Of a stretch of 64,000 bases of DNA, positions 57,769-64,000 are shown piece by piece. The DNA comes from Szabonella alba (lineage in GTDB: Bacteria > Pseudomonadota > Alphaproteobacteria > Rhodobacterales > Rhodobacteraceae). The stretch spans positions 248,001 through 312,000 of the forward strand of contig NZ_JAESVN010000003.1 of the NCBI RefSeq assembly GCF_016765775.1, given 5' to 3'. How positions within the stretch are numbered: the stretch's first letter is position 1; each line of letters opens with the position of its first letter. Under the pieces are notes generated by a model. The model searched no databases. It worked only from the letters and a program-made list of their open reading frames with translations, and had not been told where the DNA came from. The position numbers and the translations under genes are program-made.

Positions 57769-59349
57769 TCAGCCTTCTGCCCCGGGCAGAACCACCTTGG
57801 GCGTGCCCCCCATGGCGCTGGCCAGCGACCGGAACCGCGCCTGCGTGACCTCACCGTAAAGTCCGACGCCCAGCGGGGTCAGTGTCAGTTCCAGCACCTT
57901 CTTCTTTGCCAGCCAGCGCAGATGCCCGGCACTTTCCGGCCCCTTGGCTGAAAACATCGCGCCGAACCGCATGGCCTTGCCCAGCACCTCGGCCTGCCGG
58001 ATCTCATCGTCCTGCAAAAGCTGGAACAGCGATTCCAGCCGCGTGCCCGACCGGGAATTCTTGTAGCGGTGCAGCAGCGAAAGCCCCAGAAAGACCCTTC
58101 CGCGATGATCGAGCCCGCCCAGATTGGCGCGGGTCGCATTGTCGAAACAGACCTCGGCGCGGTAATCGGGATGGGCGCGCCATGTCGTGTCATGCAAAAG
58201 ACAGGCCGCCTTGATCAGCCGCAATCGCTCGGGCGGTTCATTGCCGAAAATCGGCAGCAGGAAATTGTACAGCTTCTTGCCAAAGCCCGGCAGCCGGGCC
58301 GAGGTCTGTTCAGCGGCGCGCGCCGCCTCGATCAGCGGATCGCGGGCGCGCAGCCGTTCGGGCATCTGTTCATAAAGCAGCCCCTCGCGGATCCCGTAGG
58401 AAGAAACGTCGATCTCTTTCGGCTGAAAGACCCGGATTAGTTCGCGCAGCATCTCACAGGCCAGCGGCACCAGTTCCATCCGTTCGGCCGAGGTGCCGGT
58501 GCGGGCGCGCAGAATTGCCGGATCATTCGCGGCAATCCAGTCGATCGTCGCCAGCACGGATTTCGGCGTCATGCGGTATTCATGCAGCACGGTCAGCGGA
58601 TAGTTGCGCCGCTCCATATCCAGCCGGGCGATGACCCGCCATGAACCGCCCACCAGATAGATCCGGTCATTCTCGGGCTTGATGATGTCTTTCAGCCGCC
58701 GCAACACCCGGTCGATCACCGCGCGGCGCTTTTCGGCCCCGCCCTCGATCTGCTGCAGACGGAACGGCCCCAGCGGGGATGAGGCGCGCGCGCCCACCTT
58801 GCCATTGCCGATCCGCGCCAGTTCCATCGAGTTGCCGCCGATATCGCAGACAATCCCCTTGGCCTCGGGCCAGCCCAGCAGAACGCCCTGTGCCGAAAGC
58901 CGTGCCTCTTCCTTGCCGTCGATGACCCAAAGCCGCAGCCCGGTTTCGGCCTCGACCTGCGCCTGAAATTCGGGGCCGTCCTCGGCCTCGCGCACGGCGG
59001 CGGTGGCGACACAGGTCAGCGGCGCGATCTCCATGCCTTCGGCCAGCAGCGCGAAACGGCGCAGCGCGATCAGGGCGCGTTCGCGGCCTTCGGGGTTCAG
59101 CCGTCCGGTTTCGGCCAGCCCCTTGCCCAGCCCCGCCATCAGCTTTTCATTGTAGAAATAGGCAGGGCTGCGGGCGGCCCCGTCAAAGACCACCATCCGG
59201 ACCGAGTTCGAGCCGACATCGACAACCCCGACCCGGCTGAGCGCGCGGGCCGACGGATCGTCAAACAGCGGTTTCAGAAAGGGCCCATCCTCGGCAGACC
59301 AGTCATAGTCCTCGCCCGTTTCGGGCGCGGTTTCGGTCTTGCTGGCCAT
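57769..59349 (-). CDS. ppx: Exopolyphosphatase (Ppx/GppA family)
   Basis: Removes terminal phosphate from polyphosphate or converts pppGpp to ppGpp. The 526 residues contain the first phosphate loop VVDVGSNSVRMVVFDG at about 42-57 and a second VCDIGGNSMELARIG, where the common GGGST is GGNSM. A helical C-terminal domain follows with a HD-like region (LLHDTTWRAHPDYRA). AAAGGAGG lies seven bases before the ATG. It is 72 bases after ppk, co-directional: synthesis and breakdown of polyphosphate in one unit. Confidence 0.92.
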   Translation of the reverse strand: MASKTETAPETGEDYDWSAEDGPFLKPLFDDPSARALSRVGVVDVGSNSVRMVVFDGAARSPAYFYNEKLMAGLGKGLAETGRLNPEGRERALIALRRFALLAEGMEIAPLTCVATAAVREAEDGPEFQAQVEAETGLRLWVIDGKEEARLSAQGVLLGWPEAKGIVCDIGGNSMELARIGNGKVGARASSPLGPFRLQQIEGGAEKRRAVIDRVLRRLKDIIKPENDRIYLVGGSWRVIARLDMERRNYPLTVLHEYRMTPKSVLATIDWIAANDPAILRARTGTSAERMELVPLACEMLRELIRVFQPKEIDVSSYGIREGLLYEQMPERLRARDPLIEAARAAEQTSARLPGFGKKLYNFLLPIFGNEPPERLRLIKAACLLHDTTWRAHPDYRAEVCFDNATRANLGGLDHRGRVFLGLSLLHRYKNSRSGTRLESLFQLLQDDEIRQAEVLGKAMRFGAMFSAKGPESAGHLRWLAKKKVLELTLTPLGVGLYGEVTQARFRSLASAMGGTPKVVLPGAEG

Positions 59350-59421
59350 GGTGAAGCCTCCTTTGGATCCGCGCCGACGATGCCGCGTCGCAGCGGCAGC
59401 GTCAACGCCTTCCCCGACGGC

Positions 59422-61608
59422 CTAGCCGGTGTTTTCGTCACGCGAATGGGCCAGTCGCGGCACATCCTTGGCCCCGGCGGTTCCGCGCCCCGACAACGAC
59501 GGGTTTTCCATGAAGAAGCGGTGACATGAAAACAGCGTGCCTTCAGTGGGTTGCAGGCTGCGCTCATAGCGTCCATCGGGATGCAGGATCCAGCTTTGCG
59601 CCTCATCCGCCATATTGGCGGCCATGATCTGGCTGACGATCTGCGCCTTGACGGTGGGGTTATGCGCCTCGACCAGCGTTTCCACCCGCCGCGTCAGGTT
59701 GCGCCCCATCCAGTCCGCCGAAGACAGGAAGACCCGCGCCTTTTTCGAGGGCAAGCCACCGCCATTGCCGAAACAGACGATGCGGCTGTGTTCCAGATAG
59801 CGCCCGACGACCGATTTCACGCGGATATTCTCGGACAGGCCCTTGATGCCGGGGCGCAGCGCGCAGATGCCGCGCACCACAAGGCTGATGCGCACACCGG
59901 CAGCACTGGCTGCATAAAGCGCGTCGATCACATCGGGTTCGACCAGCGAATTGACCTTGACCCAGATCTCCGCCGGACGCCCTGCCCGGGCATGATCGGC
60001 CTCGGCCGCGATCAGTTCCAGAAGCCTCGGCTTCAGCGTGGTCGGCGCGATGGCAAGGTTTTCCAGCCCCTCGGGCTGCACATAGCCCGAAAGATAGTTG
60101 AACACCTTCGTTGCATCCCGCCCTAAAGCCCCGTCACAGGTGAAAAAGCTCAGATCCGTATAGATCCGCGCGGTGATCGGGTGGTAATTGCCGGTGCCGT
60201 AATGGGTATAGGTGACAAGATTGTCGCCCTCCCGCCGCACGACGGTAGAGATTTTGGCGTGGGTTTTCAGGTTCATGAACCCGTAGACCACATGCGCACC
60301 CGCCCGCTCCAGCCGCCGCGACTGGCGGATATTGGCGGCCTCGTCGAAACGCGCCTTCAACTCAACCAGTGCGGTCACGGATTTCCCCGCCTCGGCGGCC
60401 TCACAAAGGGCGGCCACAACGGGGCTTTCGGCGCTGGTGCGGTAAAGGGTCTGCTTGATCGCCAGAACATCCGGATCGCGCGCCGCCTGTTCCAGATAGC
60501 GCACTACCATGTCGAAGGTCTCATAGGGGTGATGCAGCAGCATGTCCTTCTGACGGATCGCGGCAAACATGTCGCCGTCATGATCGGTGACCCGTTCCGG
60601 CACGCGGGGGGCGAAGGGCGGCCAAAGCAAATCCTTGCGATCCCCCAGCACCAGTTCCTTGAGATCGGCAACCCCCAGAAGGCCGCGCACCTCGACCATA
60701 TCGGCGGCGGTGACGTCCAGTTCTTCCATGATCATCGCGCGCAGGTCCGCAGGTGCGCCCGCCGACATCTTCAGGCGGATCACCTCCCCCCGGCGACGGC
60801 GTTTCAGGGCGGTCTCGAATTCGCGGACCAGATCCTCGGCCTCGTCCTCGACCTCCAGATCGCTGTCGCGCAACACGCGGAAACTGCAATGACCCCGGTC
60901 CGAATAGCCGGGAAACAGCATGCTCAGATGCAAGAGCAACAGCTCTTCCAGCGGCAGGAAGCGGTTTTCGCCGGATTTGGCGGGCAAGGCCACGAATCGT
61001 GCAATCTGCTGCGGGATCGGCAGCAGCGCCTGCAGCGCACGGCGGTCCGAACTGCGCTCAAGCTCCAGCGCAAGGCAAAAGCCGGTATTGGGAATGAAGG
61101 GAAAGGGATGCGCCGGGTCAATGGCCAGCGGCGACAGGACCGGGAAAACCTTGTTGATGAAGTGGTCCTCAAGATGCTTCAGGTCGCGGCTGGTCAGTTT
61201 CGACCGGGTCAGGATCGAGATGCCCTGCCCTTCCATCTCTTTCTTCAGACGGTTGAACACGATCTGCTGATTCTGCATCAGCCGCCGCGCGTCCTCATTG
61301 ATCAGCGCCAGCTGTTCGGCAGGGCTGCGGCCATCCTCGGAAACCGCGGTCTTGCCGCTCCGGATCAGGGCGCGCAGACCGGCCACGCGGACCGTATAGA
61401 ACTCATCCAGATTGGTGGCCGAGATCGACAGGAAGCGCAGCCGTTCCAGCAAGGGGACCGACGGATTTGATGCCTCTTCCAGCACCCGCCAGTTGAAGGC
61501 GAGCCAGCTGAGTTCACGGTTGAAAAAACGCTTCGGTCCCTGCGTCTCTGCCTCGGGCAGATCAGCGGGAGCGGAGAACGGAGCCTTGAGGAAATCTGCC
61601 TGTGTCAT
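59422..61608 (-). CDS. ppk1: Polyphosphate kinase
   Basis: Makes polyphosphate from ATP reversibly. The 728 residues include RFFNRELSWLAFNWRVLEEA at the N-terminus, RFDEAANIRQSRRLERAGAH, and the phosphorylated-His region YTHYGTGNYHPITARIYTDL, as in PPK1. The ATG at 61608 has no strong ribosome-binding site, but the next in-frame ATG upstream would add 64 unrelated residues. It follows hdaA by 88 bases. Confidence 0.95.
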   Translation of the reverse strand: MTQADFLKAPFSAPADLPEAETQGPKRFFNRELSWLAFNWRVLEEASNPSVPLLERLRFLSISATNLDEFYTVRVAGLRALIRSGKTAVSEDGRSPAEQLALINEDARRLMQNQQIVFNRLKKEMEGQGISILTRSKLTSRDLKHLEDHFINKVFPVLSPLAIDPAHPFPFIPNTGFCLALELERSSDRRALQALLPIPQQIARFVALPAKSGENRFLPLEELLLLHLSMLFPGYSDRGHCSFRVLRDSDLEVEDEAEDLVREFETALKRRRRGEVIRLKMSAGAPADLRAMIMEELDVTAADMVEVRGLLGVADLKELVLGDRKDLLWPPFAPRVPERVTDHDGDMFAAIRQKDMLLHHPYETFDMVVRYLEQAARDPDVLAIKQTLYRTSAESPVVAALCEAAEAGKSVTALVELKARFDEAANIRQSRRLERAGAHVVYGFMNLKTHAKISTVVRREGDNLVTYTHYGTGNYHPITARIYTDLSFFTCDGALGRDATKVFNYLSGYVQPEGLENLAIAPTTLKPRLLELIAAEADHARAGRPAEIWVKVNSLVEPDVIDALYAASAAGVRISLVVRGICALRPGIKGLSENIRVKSVVGRYLEHSRIVCFGNGGGLPSKKARVFLSSADWMGRNLTRRVETLVEAHNPTVKAQIVSQIMAANMADEAQSWILHPDGRYERSLQPTEGTLFSCHRFFMENPSLSGRGTAGAKDVPRLAHSRDENTG

Positions 61609-61696
61609 GATCTGCTGCGTAAGCGCCCTTTGTAACGGGCCGGTGACGGTCCAGCCCTGCCCGGATCTTTGTCTGCCCTGACCGTTCCTGCCCCGA

Positions 61697-62368
61697 TCAT
61701 TCGCCGCCCAGAACGCGCTTGGCAAGCTTCTGTGTGATGGCCCCGCCTGCGGCCAACGCCCCATGGTCCAGCGCCGCGACCAGCGCGCGCGCGCCGGCAA
61801 GGCTGCGCTCCATCCGCGCCAGCAGATAGGGTATCAGCGAGGCCGGAACTGCCAGTTGCCGATCGGCGAAGAGTTTGACCAGAACGGCGGCCAGCAGGGC
61901 GTCATCGGGGGGCTGCAAGGCAAGCTGCGCCATGGATTGCATGCGGCTTTGCAGATCGGGAAGTCGCAGACCCCAGCCCGGCACCGGGCCGCGCGCGGTG
62001 ATCAGCAGCGCCACGCGCCCTGCCGCGGCGATGTTGTAAAGGTGAAACAGCGCATCCTCGGCCGCGGAAGCGCCGCCGATGCGGTCGGCATCCTCGACCA
62101 CCAGCGCGCGCCCTTCGGCCAGCGCGGGCAGATCCTGCCCCGGCAGGCTGGCCGCCGCGATGATGCGCGCCCCGCTTGCATCCGCCCAGACATGGGCCAG
62201 ATGCGTTTTGCCGGCACCTTCCGGCCCGATCAGCAGCATCCGACCCTCGGGCCAGTCACGCCAGCCATCCAGCCCCGCCAGCGCGGCTGCATTGGCGCCG
62301 GATACAAAGAAATCCTCCCGCCCCCGCGCCGTGCGGTGCGGCAGGTCAAAGGCCAGCTGTCGTGTCAC
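61697..62368 (-). CDS. hdaA: DnaA-related protein HdaA (replication initiation control)
   Basis: AAA+ protein that with the DNA clamp stimulates DnaA-ATP hydrolysis. The 223 residues begin MTRQLAFDLPHRTARGR, with QLAFDL a clamp-binding motif, then Walker A GPEGAGKTHLAHVW at about 49-62 and Walker B-like ALVVEDADRI. There is no DnaA DNA-binding domain, so it is not DnaA. The ATG overlaps the stop of the AI-2E-family gene as ATGA. Confidence 0.9.
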   Translation of the reverse strand: MTRQLAFDLPHRTARGREDFFVSGANAAALAGLDGWRDWPEGRMLLIGPEGAGKTHLAHVWADASGARIIAAASLPGQDLPALAEGRALVVEDADRIGGASAAEDALFHLYNIAAAGRVALLITARGPVPGWGLRLPDLQSRMQSMAQLALQPPDDALLAAVLVKLFADRQLAVPASLIPYLLARMERSLAGARALVAALDHGALAAGGAITQKLAKRVLGGE

Positions 62369-63444
62369 CCCTCGGGCTCCGAAGTCTCGTCCGGTGCATG
62401 TCCGCGATACAGCATCGAGGTCTCGTATTCCCCGATGCCCCAGCGGACCAGCACGCCGATGGCCGCTGCAACCGGCACCGCGACCAGCATGCCGACAAAG
62501 CCGAAGGCCGCACCAAAGGCCGAAAGCGCAAAAAGCAGCCAGACCGGATGCAGGCCCACCGAATCCCCCACCAGACGCGGGGTGATGATATTGCCTTCAA
62601 GAAACTGGCCAAGGGCGAAGATGCCCGCGACGATGCCGATGGACACCCAGTCCCCCCAGAACTGGAACAGCGCCAGCCCAATGGCCAGCGCGCCGCCGAT
62701 GATGGCCCCGATGAAGGGAATGAAGGTGATCGCCCCGGCAATCGCGCCGACCACCAGCCCGAATTGCAGACCCGCCAGCATCAGCGAGATGGAATAGAAC
62801 AGCCCCATCACCAGACAGACGCTGAGTTGTCCGCGCACGAAGCCTGCCAGCACGCGGTCGATCTCACGCGCCAGAAAGCGGATCGTCGGCGCATGGTCGC
62901 GCGGCAGCAGGCTGTCGATGCGGGCCACCATGCGGTCCCAGTCCAGCAGCAGATAGAAGGCCACGACCGGAACGACCACAATGAAGACCACCGCGTTGAT
63001 GACCCCAAGCGCCGAAGAAAACAGCGTGCCCGCCAGTTCACCGCCGCGTTCCTTGATCGTGTCGCCAATGGTCTTGAACGCCTCCCGCACCGGGCCGTCA
63101 TCCGCCATCATGTCGGGAAAGCGGGCATTGACGAAATCCTGCAGCCGCGTGAAAATCTCGGGGGCCGCGTTCACAAGCTGGGTCAATTGCTGGGCCAGCG
63201 TCGGAATCACCGCGATCACCAGCAGCACGACGACGATCAGCATGGCAAGCGAGATCACCACTGTCGACATGATGCGGCCAAGACCCAGCCGTTGCAGGCG
63301 GTCCGCGACCGGATCCAGAAAATAGGCAATGGCCCCGCCGAACAGGAAGGGCGCCATGACCGGCCCCAGCAGCCAGAGCAATGCCAGAATGGCGATGGCG
63401 GCGATGCCCCAATACAGAAATTGCTGTCGGACCGGAAGTGCCAT
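62365..63444 (-). CDS. AI-2E-family permease (PerM/YdiK-like)
   Basis: Membrane protein of 359 residues with hydrophobic helices at the N-terminus (FLYWGIAAIAILALLWLLGP), a soluble middle and helices at the end, containing GAITFIPFIGAIIGGALA typical of the AI-2E exporter family. The cargo is unknown; Na+/H+ exchange or export has been proposed for relatives. It overlaps hdaA, an association common in alphaproteobacteria. Confidence 0.9.
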   Translation of the reverse strand: MALPVRQQFLYWGIAAIAILALLWLLGPVMAPFLFGGAIAYFLDPVADRLQRLGLGRIMSTVVISLAMLIVVVLLVIAVIPTLAQQLTQLVNAAPEIFTRLQDFVNARFPDMMADDGPVREAFKTIGDTIKERGGELAGTLFSSALGVINAVVFIVVVPVVAFYLLLDWDRMVARIDSLLPRDHAPTIRFLAREIDRVLAGFVRGQLSVCLVMGLFYSISLMLAGLQFGLVVGAIAGAITFIPFIGAIIGGALAIGLALFQFWGDWVSIGIVAGIFALGQFLEGNIITPRLVGDSVGLHPVWLLFALSAFGAAFGFVGMLVAVPVAAAIGVLVRWGIGEYETSMLYRGHAPDETSEPEG

Positions 63445-63574
63445 GAATGCCCCTTTCAGGACCGGCAGAACGGGGTCCCTGCCCTCATATCACCCTTGGG
63501 TCCGGTCAGTGCAAGTCCCTGTTCCGATGGCGTGCCGCGCCCGATGTCATCAGCCCCGCCCGATCCGCTGCCGC

Positions 63575-63763
63575 CTAATGCGGGCGCTTGCGCTCATCGG
63601 CCTCGGGGGAAATGTTCTGCAGGTCTTCCGCCTCAACCGGGTCATCGGACGGGATCGCATAGCTTCCCTTCAGCCAGCGGCCAAGGTCGATATCGGCGCA
63701 GCGGCGCGAACAGAAGGGGCGATAGGCCGGATCACCCGGCTTGGCGCAGATCGGACAACTCAT
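63575..63763 (-). CDS. yacG: DNA gyrase inhibitor YacG
   Basis: Zinc-ribbon protein of 62 residues with Cys3, Cys6, Cys18 and Cys22 (CPICAKPG then FCSRRCADIDLGRWL), matching YacG, which binds GyrB. The acidic C-terminus is EAEDLQNISPEADERKRPH. It overlaps the stop of the RNase E/G gene as ATGA. The 130-base gap after it holds nothing I can name. Confidence 0.93.
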   Translation of the reverse strand: MSCPICAKPGDPAYRPFCSRRCADIDLGRWLKGSYAIPSDDPVEAEDLQNISPEADERKRPH

Positions 63764-64000
63764 GCCAGCACCTCGGCCAGCGGCGCGCGGTCGCGTTTGC
63801 GCACCAGTTCATAAAGGCCGATCGTCGTCCAGCCCGCCAGATTGGTCTCGGCCGCCTCCCCCTTGAAGGCCGCGCGCAGCACCTGATCCAGAACCGCGCG
63901 GTCGCGCTTCGGCATCGGGGCGAAATCGACCACGATCTGCCCGCCCAAGCCCCGCAGCCGCAACTGGCGCGGCAATTCCCGTGCGGCGGCGATATTGGTC
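63760..64000 (-). CDS. rng: Ribonuclease E/G family protein, C-terminal part (cut by window edge)
   Basis: Only the last ~80 residues lie in the window, reading TNIAAARELPRQLRLRGLGG then QIVVDFAPMPKRDR and DQVLRAAF, the RNase G/E core strand and metal-site region (IVVDF). Assignment to the short RNase G-like form rather than full RNase E rests on the stop soon after the core domain, so it is only probable. It overlaps yacG by four bases. Confidence 0.88.
   Translation of the reverse strand, partial: TNIAAARELPRQLRLRGLGGQIVVDFAPMPKRDRAVLDQVLRAAFKGEAAETNLAGWTTIGLYELVRKRDRAPLAEVLA

Overview
The window is a stretch of high-GC chromosome from an alphaproteobacterium, most likely Rhodobacterales and Paracoccus-like. 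The evidence is the 14-gene nuo cluster interspersed with small extra genes and followed by birA, the surE-pcm-lysM/M23 and tatABC-DUF815 groupings, DUF2948 next to murA, and GC-rich dispersed intergenic repeats. Genus placement is inference. The window is densely coded, with many ATGA or TAATG start/stop overlaps. I see no prophage, insertion sequence, CRISPR array or rRNA. One tRNA gene (Thr, anticodon GGT) is present.

Layout. 1-5437: zwf-pgl-pgi (upper Entner-Doudoroff/pentose phosphate enzymes, read leftward, pgi cut by the window edge), hemF, and a phosphomannomutase. 5718-8520: surE, pcm and a LysM plus M23 lipoprotein, read rightward. 8521-9531: a short AT-richer islet with two small overlapping genes of unknown function. 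9532-12343: tatA-tatB-tatC plus a DUF815 ATPase. 12544-16714: a short HTH regulator, a three-gene unit (SDR-like protein, histidine-phosphatase-like protein, ABC ATPase) and a Hint-domain protein. 16798-21079: prfC, an unknown gene and an RhlE-like RNA helicase that meets the next operon at a bidirectional terminator.

21205-42046 is one leftward unit of about 21 kb: nuoA-B-C-(sulfotransferase)-D-E-(DUF5337)-F-(lipoprotein)-(DUF5333)-G-(lipoprotein)-H-I-(carboxymuconolactone decarboxylase family)-J-K-L-M-N-birA-coaX-rnj. It makes proton-pumping NADH:quinone oxidoreductase, and then biotin ligase, pantothenate kinase and RNase J. A sigma70-type promoter lies in front of nuoA. 42236-48797 is the leucine/isovalerate degradation operon (ivd, mccB, mccA, HMG-CoA lyase, methylglutaconyl-CoA hydratase), with a well-formed promoter overlapped at its downstream side by an inverted repeat. 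Its mccA product carries the biotin site that the nearby birA product would modify.

48974-64000: kdsA and murA (envelope precursors), tRNA-Thr, an MFS permease, an RraB-type RNase E regulator, an 8-oxoguanine-deaminase-like amidohydrolase, nrdR-ribD, an acetyltransferase, ppk-ppx (polyphosphate turnover), hdaA plus an AI-2E-family permease, yacG and the 3' end of an RNase E/G gene.

Most of the window is core metabolism. The parts most worth a second look are the non-Nuo genes coupled into the nuo operon (above all the sulfotransferase), several enzymes that have lost canonical catalytic residues (the M23, SDR, histidine phosphatase and Hint proteins), candidate operators at zwf, hemF, tatA/HTH and ivd, and the islet at 8.5-9.5 kb.
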